Assembly: GCF_900113935.1 (NCBI RefSeq)
Contig: NZ_FORF01000009.1
Coordinates: forward strand, 1 to 64,000
Direction: 5' to 3'
DNA: 64,000 nt
From: Aquamicrobium aerolatum DSM 21857
GTDB taxonomy: Bacteria; Pseudomonadota; Alphaproteobacteria; Rhizobiales; Rhizobiaceae
Shown in pieces: positions 34,646 through 43,694 of the stretch; the first letter of the stretch is position 1, and each line of letters starts with the position of its first letter. A program made the translations under genes and the position numbers. A model generated the notes under the pieces. The model did not search any database. It worked only from the letters and a program-made list of their open reading frames with translations, and had not been told where the DNA came from.

Positions 34646-36086
34646 ACTCCGCCATCAGGCTTTTGACCGCGCGCATGTCGTCCAGGAAGCGGGCGCGCTC
34701 GGGGCTGGCTTGCGCCTTGTCCTGGATGCGCAGGATGAAGGACGGATGGATCGTCAGAAAAACGCGCAGGCCGTCGCTGCGCTCCACCGTCTGGCCCCGC
34801 ATTGCCGTGATCGAGACGGATTTTCCGAGCAGCGCGTGAGCAGCGGTTGCGCCCATGGCGACAACGAACTCCGGCTTGATCAGGTCAAGTTCGTGGTCGA
34901 GCCACCAGCGACAGGCTGAAATCTCGCCGACATTCGGGCGCTGGTGGATACGCTTCTTTCCGCGCGGTTCGAATTTGAAGTGTTTGACCGCGTTGGTGAC
35001 GTAGAGCTTTTGGCGGTCGATCTCGGCTTGCGAGATCACGGCGTCGAAGACCTGACCGGCAGGACCGACAAAGGGCCGACCGGCAATGTCCTCCTGATCG
35101 CCGGGCTGCTCGCCGACAAACACGACGCGGGCATCGGAAGGGCCTTCGCCGCAGACGGTTTGCGTTGCGTCAGCCCAGAGCGGGCAACGGCGGCAGGACT
35201 TGGCCAGAAGAGACAGCTCTTCGAGCGTCGTGGCTGTCTCGGGCAAGGCGGCAACGTCCTTGCTCCACACGCGTTCCTGAATTCTTGCATGGTGCGGCGC
35301 GGGGAGCGTGGGCATCTTTGCCAGCATCTGCCGGGCCGCTTCATCCGCACCCTTGATCAGTTCGGGGATTAAGGAGGCTTCCGGCAGATTGCGCCAGTAC
35401 TTTTTCGGCATCTCGGCCTGCATCGCCTTCACCTTGAGGCGTGCGGGGTTGAAGATGTTCGCAAAATAGGTGCGCCACAGATCGTTGGAGACATCTTCCG
35501 TGGGGGCGTCGGCTTTTGTCGCGCCCGGTCCGATACTCAGCTTTTCGCCGTCCCAATCAGCCGAGGCGTGAGGCGTCAGGATGGTCCAGCGCATGCCGGC
35601 AAAGCGACGGATGAAGAAGTCGGCATTGCGCTCGACGATATAGTGGTCGGGCTCGAACCAGGCGACGAAGCGCTCGTCCTCGCCTGTGCCGACCTTCACG
35701 AAGCGCACGAAGGCATGCATCTTGTGGCTGTCACGGCGCACCGATTTTTCCATCTCGCGCAGGCGTATGACGTCGGGGTCGGAGGCGATGCGCAACAGGT
35801 TCGGCTCGTCGCGCAACCGCCACAGGAGACGGTAAAGCAGCGTGAATCGCGCGGGATCCGAATGGCACACGACTGCCTTGGCCTTGTCGATGAAATCGCG
35901 CGGGACATTGAGCGTGGCATTTGCCGGAGCGTCCGGCAAGGGTGTGTCGGCCGCGAACAGGTCATCGCTTGCGCCTGTGCGCCAGATGATGTCGGCGGGC
36001 GCAACATCGTTGAGCGACAGGCGTCGCGCTGCATCGCGCCAGCCGTCGAAGTCCGTTTCCCCCGCCAGAGAAACCGAATAGCGCAT
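34638..36086 (-). CDS. udgX: UdgX-family uracil-DNA protein fused to DUF4130 (DNA metabolism)
   Basis: The 482-residue protein joins an N-terminal DUF4130-type domain (about 1-240; FTLLYRLLWRL, MEKSVRRDSHKMHAFVRFV, WFEPDHYIVERNADFFIRRF) to a C-terminal UdgX uracil-DNA glycosylase (about 290-482). The UdgX hallmarks are intact: GEQPGDQED near 325-333, the R-loop KRIHQRP near 378 whose histidine forms a covalent bond with the deoxyribose after uracil removal, and IHPSFIL near 446. CRRCPLW supplies iron-sulfur cysteines. It lies one base behind the radical-SAM gene, a recurring partner in bacteria. Together they likely act in DNA repair or modification. Confidence 0.93.
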   Translation of the reverse strand: MRYSVSLAGETDFDGWRDAARRLSLNDVAPADIIWRTGASDDLFAADTPLPDAPANATLNVPRDFIDKAKAVVCHSDPARFTLLYRLLWRLRDEPNLLRIASDPDVIRLREMEKSVRRDSHKMHAFVRFVKVGTGEDERFVAWFEPDHYIVERNADFFIRRFAGMRWTILTPHASADWDGEKLSIGPGATKADAPTEDVSNDLWRTYFANIFNPARLKVKAMQAEMPKKYWRNLPEASLIPELIKGADEAARQMLAKMPTLPAPHHARIQERVWSKDVAALPETATTLEELSLLAKSCRRCPLWADATQTVCGEGPSDARVVFVGEQPGDQEDIAGRPFVGPAGQVFDAVISQAEIDRQKLYVTNAVKHFKFEPRGKKRIHQRPNVGEISACRWWLDHELDLIKPEFVVAMGATAAHALLGKSVSITAMRGQTVERSDGLRVFLTIHPSFILRIQDKAQASPERARFLDDMRAVKSLMAEFS

Positions 36087-36087
36087 G

Positions 36088-37323
36088 TCAGAAAAGGCTT
36101 AGTTGCTTGGGCTTTGGCTTGAGCCGGTCTGACAGGCTCTCGCTGTCGAGAAGGCCGCGCGGCGTCCAGCCTTCGGCGACGATGAAGGGACGGACCTTGG
36201 CGATCGACACGCAGATGCGGGCAACGTCTTCGATGCGCAGACGCTTGAAGCGGCGCATGTCGAGAATGCGGTTGACGACCTTCACGCCGATGCCGGGGAT
36301 GCGCAGAAGCATCTCGCGCGGCGCACGGTTGATGTCGAGGGGGAAGACGGCGCGGTTGGCCAGCGCCCATGCAAGTTTCGGATCAATCTCCAGATCCAGC
36401 ATCCCGTCGGGCCGCCCAGCGGTGATCTCATTGCGCTCGAAACCGTAGAAACGCATCAGCCAGTCTGCCTGATAAAGCCGGTGCTCGCGCATCAGCGGCG
36501 GGCGCACCAGAGGCAGGGCAGATGAAGAATCGGGGATCGGGCTGAATGCGGAATAATAGACGCGCTTCAGCTTGTAGCCCGCATAAAGACGGGTCGAGGT
36601 GTGCAGGATCTCCGCATCTGTTGTCGCGTCAGCGCCCACAATCATCTGCGTCGACTGACCACCCGGCGCAAAGCGTTGCCGCTTGCGGGTGCGCTGGGTT
36701 GGTTCTGATTTTTCCTCGATCTTGGAGCGCAGATTGGCCATCGAAACGCGGATGGTCTCCGGCTTCTTCTGGGGTGCCAGACGCTTGACGCCATCGTCGG
36801 TCGGCAACTCGACATTGATCGACAGGCGGTCGGCATAAAGCCCGGCCTGTTCGATCAGTTCGTCGCTCGCTTCCGGAATTGTCTTGAGGTGAATATAGCC
36901 CTGGAAGCCGTGGTCGATGCGCAGGCGCCGTGCGATCTCGACCATCTCCATCATCGTCTCATCGGGGGAGCGTATGACACCGGAGGAGAGGAAAAGTCCT
37001 TCGATGTAGTTGCGCTTGTAGAAATCGAGCGTGAGGTTGACGACCTCATCGACTGAAAAGCGCGCACGCCTGACATTGGAAGATGAGCGATTGATGCAGT
37101 AGACGCAGTCGTAGATGCAGAAGTTTGTCAGCAGGATCTTGAGGAGCGAGATGCATCGGCCATCCGGCGCGTAGGAATGGCAGATTCCGCTTCCTTCCGT
37201 CGAGCCGATCCCCTTGGTCTTCAGGGAATCGCGTTTGGTGGTGCCGGAAGATGCGCAGGACGCATCATATTTCGCGGCATCGGCCAGGATGGCGAGCTTT
37301 TGCTGGAGCGTAGGAACAGACAT
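36088..37323 (-). CDS. Putative DNA modification/repair radical SAM protein
   Basis: A 411-residue radical SAM protein of the UDG-linked family. The 4Fe-4S cluster motif is C69-x3-C73-x2-C76 in NFCIYDCVYC, followed by SSGVIRSPDETMMEMVEI and GYIHLKTIPEAS in the barrel, similar to spore photoproduct lyase relatives. A helix-hairpin-helix DNA-binding motif lies near the C-terminus (REMLLRIPGIGVKVVNRIL). The start at 37323 has AGGA at 4-base spacing; a start at 37359 would add 12 residues. Its stop is one base from udgX. The substrate is unknown; DNA lesion repair is inference from the partner and the HhH motif. Confidence 0.88.
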   Translation of the reverse strand: MSVPTLQQKLAILADAAKYDASCASSGTTKRDSLKTKGIGSTEGSGICHSYAPDGRCISLLKILLTNFCIYDCVYCINRSSSNVRRARFSVDEVVNLTLDFYKRNYIEGLFLSSGVIRSPDETMMEMVEIARRLRIDHGFQGYIHLKTIPEASDELIEQAGLYADRLSINVELPTDDGVKRLAPQKKPETIRVSMANLRSKIEEKSEPTQRTRKRQRFAPGGQSTQMIVGADATTDAEILHTSTRLYAGYKLKRVYYSAFSPIPDSSSALPLVRPPLMREHRLYQADWLMRFYGFERNEITAGRPDGMLDLEIDPKLAWALANRAVFPLDINRAPREMLLRIPGIGVKVVNRILDMRRFKRLRIEDVARICVSIAKVRPFIVAEGWTPRGLLDSESLSDRLKPKPKQLSLF

Positions 37324-37396
37324 GTGTTCCTGATATGTTCTTCTCCTGCCGAAGTCCAATCACATTTTTGCGTGAGATTACAGGACGGGGGATTGG

Positions 37397-38788
37397 CTAC
37401 ACCTCGTGAAGATAGAGATGATAGTCGAGTTCGCTGACGGTGCGGGCGACGCGCAGATATTCGGCGCGTTTGATCGCGGTGAACGTGCGATGCATGTCCT
37501 CGCCAAGCGCTTCGCGCAGGAAACTGGATCGTTCGGCAGCCTTGATCGCCGAGAGCCAGTCTGTGGGCATTTCGACTTCACCGACGCGCGCACATTCATA
37601 TCCGTTGCCGGTGGTTTCCGGGCCGGGATCGATCTTTTCGTCCACACCCCTGGCAATGCCAGCAAGGACCGTCGCCGCGACGAGGTAGGGATTGGCGTCA
37701 ACGCCTGAGGGACGATGCTCGATGCGGCGGGCCGACTTGGAGCCGGCAGGCACACGCAGTGCGACCGAGCGATTGTTGACGCCCCAGGTCGGTGCAATCG
37801 GCGCGTAGGACTGGGACACGAAGCGGCGCCAGGAATTGGCGTGGGGGGCGAACACCAGCATGGATTCTGCCATCGTGTCGGCAAGGCCGCCAAGCGCGTG
37901 GAGAAGGAGGGGGTTCCATTCTCCGTCGCGCTCTTCGGTGAAGACGTTGGTGCCAGACGCATCTTGCATCGACACGTGTAGGTGCATGCCCGAGCCGGCA
38001 TATAGCTCGATCGGCTTGGCCATGAAGCAGGCGGTGACGCCATGGCGGCGCGCCTGCATGCGCACCAGCCGCTTGAGCATCAGCAGATCATCGGCAGCAC
38101 GCAGGATGTCCTGCCGGTAGTTGAGCGTCAGCTCGTACTGGCCGGGCGCGTATTCGGAAATCACGGTCTCGGCGGGGATGCCTTGTGCTTCGGCGGCCTT
38201 GTAGATGTCCGAAAACAGCGGCTCCATGCCGTGGAGATGATCGACCGAGTACACCTCGGTCTTGCCGCTGGCGCGCCCGTCGAGCACCGCGCGGGCTGGC
38301 TGAACGCGACCGTCTGCATTGCGCTCGCTGGCAAGCAGAAAGAACTCCAGTTCGAACGCACCGGCAGGACGCAAGCCACGGGCCGAGAACGCATCAACCT
38401 GTCGCTTCAGGGCGTGGCGCGGGTCGCTCGTCATCGGGGTGCCGTCGAGCAGGTACATCGACATCAGCACCTGGCCGCGCGGCGGGTTGGTGCCATGGAG
38501 TGGCACGAGGGTTCCCGGAAGCGGCCAGGCGCGCAGGTCGCCATCGCCGGAATCCCAGATCAGGCCGGTTTCGTGAACATCCTCGCCGACAATGTCGAGA
38601 CCGAGAATGGAGATCGGCAGATGACGACCGCTTTCATAGAGCGCCAGCAGTTCATGACGGCGGATGATCTTGCCGCGACCGATGCCGTTGGCATCGGTGA
38701 GAACGATGTCGAAGGCTTCGATCTGCGGATGGGCATCCAGAAAAGCGCGGGCTTCGTCGACCGACGAGCCGGATGGAGATGTGGTCAC
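37397..38788 (-). CDS. Glutamine synthetase family protein (PuuA-like)
   Basis: A 463-residue homologue of glutamine synthetase, closest in style to gamma-glutamylputrescine synthetase: it would ligate glutamate to an amine using ATP. Landmarks are GAFELEFFLL (metal glutamates), GMHLHVSMQDASG (metal histidine), FAPHANSWRRFV and NNRSVALRVP (nucleotide and glutamate binding), and RIEHRPSGVDANPYLVAATVLAG. It starts with GTG overlapping the aminotransferase stop (GTGA), so the two act together, probably in amine or amino-acid catabolism. It lacks the adenylylation-site context of true GlnA, so nitrogen assimilation is unlikely. Confidence 0.88.
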   Translation of the reverse strand: MTTSPSGSSVDEARAFLDAHPQIEAFDIVLTDANGIGRGKIIRRHELLALYESGRHLPISILGLDIVGEDVHETGLIWDSGDGDLRAWPLPGTLVPLHGTNPPRGQVLMSMYLLDGTPMTSDPRHALKRQVDAFSARGLRPAGAFELEFFLLASERNADGRVQPARAVLDGRASGKTEVYSVDHLHGMEPLFSDIYKAAEAQGIPAETVISEYAPGQYELTLNYRQDILRAADDLLMLKRLVRMQARRHGVTACFMAKPIELYAGSGMHLHVSMQDASGTNVFTEERDGEWNPLLLHALGGLADTMAESMLVFAPHANSWRRFVSQSYAPIAPTWGVNNRSVALRVPAGSKSARRIEHRPSGVDANPYLVAATVLAGIARGVDEKIDPGPETTGNGYECARVGEVEMPTDWLSAIKAAERSSFLREALGEDMHRTFTAIKRAEYLRVARTVSELDYHLYLHEV

Positions 38789-40158
38789 TGCGCAAGCTCC
38801 GACACGATGTCTTCAAACGCCATGATCAGGCGGTCGACATGCTTCTTCTTGGTCGCCGGCGAGACCAGCATCATGTTGTGGAATGGGGCAATGAGGCAGC
38901 CACGGTTCACAAGGCCAAGATGGATCACGCTTTCAAGCTCCGGTGCGTGCGCCTGTGCCGCCTCGGTGCCGTTGGCAAGTGGCCCCGGTGCGCAGATGAA
39001 CTCGACGCGTGCACCGACGCGCACGACATGCCAGGCAAGGCCGTTGTCCTCGATGACCTTGGCAAGTCCCTCCTGAAGCCGCTCGGCGCGTTCCTCCATC
39101 CACTTATAGGCGTCGTCGGTCATGACGTCTTCGAGCATGGCGCGCATCGCGGCAAACTGCAGTGGGTTGGCTGACAGCGTGGTGCCCATGCCGGAGTAGC
39201 CGGGCTCCTTGGTCGCTTCGTATTCCTGCCAACGTGCAGCGACGTCCGCCGACATGCCCCAGACGCTCGCCGGAACGCCGCCGGCAATCGGCTTGCCGAG
39301 GACGAAGAGATCAGGCTCCAGTCCATAGGCGCGGGTGTAGCCGCCTGGCCCAGTGGAGATCGTATGGGTCTCGTCGATCAACAGAAGTGTGCCGTGCTTG
39401 CGTGTTGCCGCGCGGAGCGCGTCGTGAAAGCCGGGCTGGGGCAGAACCATGCAGGAATTCGTCATCACCGGTTCAGTGATGACGCAGGCGATGTCCCCTT
39501 CCGCCAGCGCCTTCTCGACGGCTTCGATATCGTTGAACTCGACCGCGACAGCGCCTTGGGTAAGATCGCGAAACTCGCCGGCAAGGCCCTTTTTGTTGGT
39601 CTGGTCGCCATGCTGGAGCTGGACGAAAGTTTCGTCCACCGCGCCATGATAGCTGCCGTTGAAGACGAGGATCTTCGAGCGGTTGGTGATGGCGCGCGCG
39701 ACCCGCAGGGCGAAACGATTGGCGTCCGACGCGGTGGTGGCTACCTGCCAGTAGGGTAGCCCAAAGCGTTCCGACAACAGAGTGCCGACGGCAAGCGCGT
39801 CGCTGTTGGGCAGCATGTAGGTCAGCCCGCGTCTGGCCTGCCGGCGAATGGCATCTGCAACGGGAGCAGGGGAGTGGCCGAACATCGAGCCGGTATCGCC
39901 GAGGCAGAAATCGGCGAGTCTGATGCCGTCGATATCGGTGAGCTTGGCGCCTTTCGCCTTCTTGACGATGAAAGGAAACGGCATCGGCCAGTCGCGCATC
40001 CAGTGCATCGGCACGCCGCCGAGATAGCCCTGCGCACCTTTGCCGATCGCCGCTTCAGACCTAGGCCGCGCTGCGACATAGACCATCGTCTCGTGTTCGC
40101 GCACCGCCGCAATCCGGGAGCGGCTGATGCCGCCAATGATTTCTGTCATTTCGCTCAC
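38785..40158 (-). CDS. Class-III aminotransferase (PLP)
   Basis: A 457-residue fold-type I PLP enzyme. The PLP lysine is in FVLGKPIAGGVPASVWG, and the aspartate that contacts the pyridine nitrogen is in LLLIDETHTISTGPGGYTRAYGL. NGSYHGAVDETFV corresponds to the usual phosphate/aromatic-stacking segment. The family includes glutamate-1-semialdehyde mutase and diamine or omega-amino-acid transaminases. The GTG at 40158 follows GGAGGA at 6-7 bases, better than the ATG at 40149. It heads an operon with the PuuA-like gene, consistent with a role in amine degradation; the substrate is not known. Confidence 0.86.
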   Translation of the reverse strand: MSEMTEIIGGISRSRIAAVREHETMVYVAARPRSEAAIGKGAQGYLGGVPMHWMRDWPMPFPFIVKKAKGAKLTDIDGIRLADFCLGDTGSMFGHSPAPVADAIRRQARRGLTYMLPNSDALAVGTLLSERFGLPYWQVATTASDANRFALRVARAITNRSKILVFNGSYHGAVDETFVQLQHGDQTNKKGLAGEFRDLTQGAVAVEFNDIEAVEKALAEGDIACVITEPVMTNSCMVLPQPGFHDALRAATRKHGTLLLIDETHTISTGPGGYTRAYGLEPDLFVLGKPIAGGVPASVWGMSADVAARWQEYEATKEPGYSGMGTTLSANPLQFAAMRAMLEDVMTDDAYKWMEERAERLQEGLAKVIEDNGLAWHVVRVGARVEFICAPGPLANGTEAAQAHAPELESVIHLGLVNRGCLIAPFHNMMLVSPATKKKHVDRLIMAFEDIVSELAQ

Positions 40159-40256
40159 GCCGCTTCCTCCAATTGCTCAGAACTCCTAGCGCCGCCGCAA
40201 TGGAGCCGCAACATGCTTGCACAAACAAGGTTGATGGGTCGATGAGGGGAATTCTG

Positions 40257-40703
40257 ATGCGCGTATTGATGGCGGCGATGGCCATGTCTGTGGTCTGCGG
40301 GCAGGCTCTGGCATCAGGCGGGATTGCCTGCGGGGCGGACGATGACAATGTGCTCATCCGCCTCGATGGCGGCGTGAGCCGTGGCATGGGGAGCGCCCTG
40401 TTCAGTTTCGATGGCGAGGTGCATATGCGCGGGGACGGCGTGGCAGCAGATCTTGCCGAGACAAAGTTCGGGCGCGGCGAGGTCGCGCAATACTGGCTGG
40501 ACGAAGATGGGCTGAAGCTGCGGCTGTACCGGGAGCGCCTGGGCGACAGGCCGCATGGCTATGTCGAACTGACTGTCGATGCGCCTTCGGGCGAGAATGC
40601 CGAGGGAAATTATCGCGTCGAAGTGTACGACATGGAGCAGGAGAATGACGGCGAGGCGGCAACCGCCTCGCTGTCAGGTTCAATAAGATGCATCGTCGAG
40701 TAG
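40257..40703 (+). CDS. Small exported protein of unknown function
   Basis: The 148-residue product begins with a signal peptide (MRVLMAAMAMSVVCGQALAS) likely cut near ALA-S. The mature part is acidic, with two cysteines (GGIACGADD near the start and IRCIVE at the end) that could form one disulfide holding a beta-rich domain. AGGGGA is 6 bases before the ATG at 40257; another ATG lies at 40242. I know no family for it. It diverges from the aminotransferase operon and converges with the WD40 gene. Periplasmic location is inference. Confidence 0.6.
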   Translation: MRVLMAAMAMSVVCGQALASGGIACGADDDNVLIRLDGGVSRGMGSALFSFDGEVHMRGDGVAADLAETKFGRGEVAQYWLDEDGLKLRLYRERLGDRPHGYVELTVDAPSGENAEGNYRVEVYDMEQENDGEAATASLSGSIRCIVE

Positions 40704-40704
40704 A

Positions 40705-41679
40705 TCAGCCTGCGACGTCGATGACGCCGCAATCGCCTGCCTCCGAGCCGAAGGCAATGCGCTGGCCTTCACCGTCCCAGACAAGCGAGGTGATGGCACC
40801 GTTGCCCGCACGACGTAAAAGGATCTCCTTCTGGTCGGCGACGCGCGCACCGAGCACCATGCCATCGGCATAGCCGATCGCCAGGATTTCATCGGTGGTG
40901 TGGAATGCAACGCAAGTCACCATGGCATCGCCGCGCGTGCCAAGTTCGACCGGCGCCTTGCCGATGGGGCCGTCCTTGGTGAGGAATGGCCAGCAGATGG
41001 CGGCAGGTGCGCCCGAGCTTGCAAGCCAGCGCCCCTTTGGCGCCCACGACATCGACTTCACCTTGGCGGGATAACCGGCCATGCGCATGTGCTTGCCGTC
41101 TGCAAGCTTCCAGCCATGCAGCGCGTTCTCCTGCATGGCGGTGACAAGGAAATTGCCATCGGGAGAGAAGGTGGCGGCGGTGTGCGCCCCGGCCCATTCA
41201 AGCTCGACCGGCTTGCCGGCTGCGGCGGGGAAATGCAGGGTCGCGCCATTGTAGCGGGCCACCGCGATGCGCATGCCCTTGGGCGCGAAGGCGAGGCCCT
41301 CAACCGTGCGTGGATGAGCAAATTCCTTCACGCTGCCATCGGGCAGGCGGACATGCGCGACGCGGCCGCTGGCGTAGGCAACGGCGTCGCGGGGGCCAGC
41401 GGCCAGAGCCGTGACCCATTTGCGACCGAGATGCGCGATCTCCCTGATCGCGCCGTCGGCAGACAGGACGCAGACGCGTCCGTCTTCGCCGCCGGTGATC
41501 AGGGTCTTGCCGTCGAGACTGGGCACAGCCGCCAGAAGCCCGTCATGGGCCTCTGTCGTCCTGTGGCCATTGTCGAGCCGGTGAACGAGGCCGTCAGCCA
41601 TCGCAAACGCCGGAACGGAACCGAGCCAGGCCGCCGCAATGCAGTGGCCGTCGAGGTCAAGCGGAGCGACTGTCGGCAT
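40705..41679 (-). CDS. WD40-repeat protein coupled to a CobW GTPase
   Basis: A 324-residue protein made of WD40-like blades, for example SLDGKTLITGGEDGRVCVLSADG, GKPVELEWAGAHTAATFSPDGNFLVTAM and SMSWAPKGRWLASSG. About seven blades fit the length, giving a beta-propeller scaffold. There is no signal peptide, so it is cytosolic. The ATG at 41679 shares a base with the CobW stop (TGATG), so the two are translated together. A start at 41691 (GTG) would lie inside the CobW gene. Its role is unknown; binding the GTPase or its client is the natural hypothesis. Confidence 0.82.
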   Translation of the reverse strand: MPTVAPLDLDGHCIAAAWLGSVPAFAMADGLVHRLDNGHRTTEAHDGLLAAVPSLDGKTLITGGEDGRVCVLSADGAIREIAHLGRKWVTALAAGPRDAVAYASGRVAHVRLPDGSVKEFAHPRTVEGLAFAPKGMRIAVARYNGATLHFPAAAGKPVELEWAGAHTAATFSPDGNFLVTAMQENALHGWKLADGKHMRMAGYPAKVKSMSWAPKGRWLASSGAPAAICWPFLTKDGPIGKAPVELGTRGDAMVTCVAFHTTDEILAIGYADGMVLGARVADQKEILLRRAGNGAITSLVWDGEGQRIAFGSEAGDCGVIDVAG

Positions 41680-42752
41680 CAGGCTTGGCACGCCTCGAAG
41701 GTGCGCTTGAGACGTTCAACGTCCAGTTCGCGACCGATGAAGACGAGGCGGCTCTCACGCTTTTCGCCTTCCTTCCAGGCGCGCTGGTGGTCGCCTTCGA
41801 GGATCATGTGCACGCCCTGCACGACGTAGCGCTCCGGGTCGTCCTTGATCGCGATGATGCCCTTGAGGCGCAGGATGTTCGGACCGTCGATCTGCGTCGT
41901 CTTTTCGAGCCACGGGAAGAACTTCTTCGGGTCCATGTCGCCGCCGCGCAGCGAGATCGAGGTGACGCCGACATCGTGGATCGGCGAGACGCCATGGTGA
42001 TGATGGTGGCCATGATCGTGGTCGTGGTCGTGGTGATGGTGGTGATCATGGCCGCAATCGGGGCCGCACTCGTGATCGTGATCATGATGGTGATCGTCGG
42101 CATCGAGGAAATGCGGGTCGTTGTCGAGCGCGCGCTGGAGGTCAAACGCGCCGCGGTCGAGCACTTCCTTCAGGTCCACGCCCGAACGCTGCGTCTTGTG
42201 AATGCGGGCTGACGGGTTGATCGCACGAACGGCGGCTTCGACGTCGCGCAGTTCCTGCTCGTTGACGAGATCGGTCTTGTTAAGAACGATCACGTCAGCA
42301 AATGCGATCTGGTCTTCGGCTTCCTTGGAATCCTTGAGGCGCAGCGGCAGGTGCTTGGCGTCGACCAGCGCGACAACGGCGTCGAGCTTGGTCTTCGAGC
42401 GAACATCTTCGTCCATGAAGAAGGTCTGGGCGACAGGGGCGGGATCGGCAAGGCCCGTCGTCTCGACCAGAATGGCATCGAACCGGCCCGGACGGCGCAT
42501 CAGGCCCTCCACGGTGCGGATCAGATCGCCACGCACGGTGCAGCAGATGCAGCCATTGTTCATCTCGTAGATTTCTTCGTCGGATTCGACGATCAGGTCG
42601 TTGTCGATGCCGATTTCGCCAAACTCATTGACGATCACCGCGTAGCGCTTGCCGTGGTCTTCGGTGAGAATGCGGTTGAGGAGGGTGGTCTTGCCGGAAC
42701 CGAGATAGCCGGTGAGCACGGTGACCGGGATTTGGGGCTGTGCCTGCGCCAT
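41679..42752 (-). CDS. CobW/COG0523 G3E GTPase with histidine-rich metal loop
   Basis: A 357-residue metallochaperone-type GTPase. The P-loop is GYLGSGKTT (residues 15-23), the metal site GCICC is at 67-71, Walker B lies in VETTGLADP, and the base-specificity motif is LNKTD. Between about residues 217 and 253 is a loop with 19 histidines, which suggests zinc or another transition metal storage. The C-terminal CobW_C domain follows. It is coupled to the WD40 gene. Members deliver zinc, cobalt or nickel to metalloproteins; no Zur box is evident upstream, so the metal is open. A start at 42794 adds 14 residues and is less likely. Confidence 0.9.
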   Translation of the reverse strand: MAQAQPQIPVTVLTGYLGSGKTTLLNRILTEDHGKRYAVIVNEFGEIGIDNDLIVESDEEIYEMNNGCICCTVRGDLIRTVEGLMRRPGRFDAILVETTGLADPAPVAQTFFMDEDVRSKTKLDAVVALVDAKHLPLRLKDSKEAEDQIAFADVIVLNKTDLVNEQELRDVEAAVRAINPSARIHKTQRSGVDLKEVLDRGAFDLQRALDNDPHFLDADDHHHDHDHECGPDCGHDHHHHHDHDHDHGHHHHHGVSPIHDVGVTSISLRGGDMDPKKFFPWLEKTTQIDGPNILRLKGIIAIKDDPERYVVQGVHMILEGDHQRAWKEGEKRESRLVFIGRELDVERLKRTFEACQA

Positions 42753-42835
42753 GGAAGGACCTCTTGGGCAATGCTGGATTGTTTCGCAGTCCATATAGGA
42801 CGGCGCGTCCGAGATTGCACGGACTTCCCGTTGGT

Positions 42836-43597
42836 TCAGCGCAATGTTGAAAGGTCGAACCGGGCGACATCCTGCAGAAGCTCGACAAACCCTTGGGCGG
42901 CGTGGTCGAGCAGGGCTTCGCCAATTTGCGCCGAAGCGCCGGCGGCATTGCCGGTCACGCCATCTTGGGACAGGTCGCTCATCTTCCAGCCGAAGGCGTG
43001 GGGGCCGTAAGCGCGCAGATGGGTGAAGTCGCGCTCGAAGCCTTCCTGCGCTGACGTGAAGTGGCGAGCCTTGCCCATGTCAACGAGGTCGGGGCGCAGC
43101 GCCAGCATGACGGAGGTTTCGATCAGGCCGCCGTGAATGCCAAGGGATTTTTCGCGCGGGGTGACGAGTTCTGCCGGGTAGCCGAAACGGGTCCAGCTGG
43201 TCGCCACGGCCAGCATTCCAAAGCGCACGCGCAGTTCGGTGGCAACGATCGTCATCAATGGCGAGTTGCCGCCATGGGCGTTGAGCATGACGAAGCGCCG
43301 GGCGCCCCGCTGGTGTGCCTCCACGCCAAATCCGATCCAGCGCTCGACAGCCTCGTCGTAACGCAGAGATTTCGTGCCCGCCACGTCCATGTGCTCGATG
43401 GAATAGCCGACCGGCTCGACCGGCAGGAAACTGACCGCGAGATCGTTTGGCAGGATCGCGCGTGTGCGCTCGACCACGCCTTCGGCGATGATGGTGTCGG
43501 TTTCGAACGGCAGATGAGGGCCATGCTGCTCGGTTGCGCCAAGCGGCAGGACGACAATATCGCGGAAGGGCTGGTGTGATGTTTCGCTGGCTGTCAT
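42836..43597 (-). CDS. Creatininase-family amidohydrolase
   Basis: A 253-residue metal-dependent amidohydrolase of the creatininase family. Family motifs are VVLPLGATEQHGPHLPFETDT (metal E and H), MLNAHGGNSPLM and GIHGGLIETSVMLALRPDLVDM. The family includes creatininase, enzymes of riboflavin/F420 synthesis and MftE-type peptidases. Nothing next to it points to creatine metabolism, so the substrate is unknown. The ATG at 43597 gives family length; further upstream codons are open but lack a ribosome-binding site and run into the divergent MarR gene's leader. Confidence 0.85.
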   Translation of the reverse strand: MTASETSHQPFRDIVVLPLGATEQHGPHLPFETDTIIAEGVVERTRAILPNDLAVSFLPVEPVGYSIEHMDVAGTKSLRYDEAVERWIGFGVEAHQRGARRFVMLNAHGGNSPLMTIVATELRVRFGMLAVATSWTRFGYPAELVTPREKSLGIHGGLIETSVMLALRPDLVDMGKARHFTSAQEGFERDFTHLRAYGPHAFGWKMSDLSQDGVTGNAAGASAQIGEALLDHAAQGFVELLQDVARFDLSTLR

Positions 43598-43694
43598 GTT
43601 TCTGTTATGTCGATTTGCGATGTTTGGGGCGCGGTCGCCAACGCTAGCGCGTCTGATGGCCCGCAAGCAATCCATGTCGAGGCGGAGAATTCCC

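Noticed and set aside
41994-42105. Simple-sequence repeat or CRISPR-like array of CATGATGGT-type units
   Set aside because: The repetition comes from His/Asp codons of the CobW metal loop and is in frame with the gene; there are no spacers.
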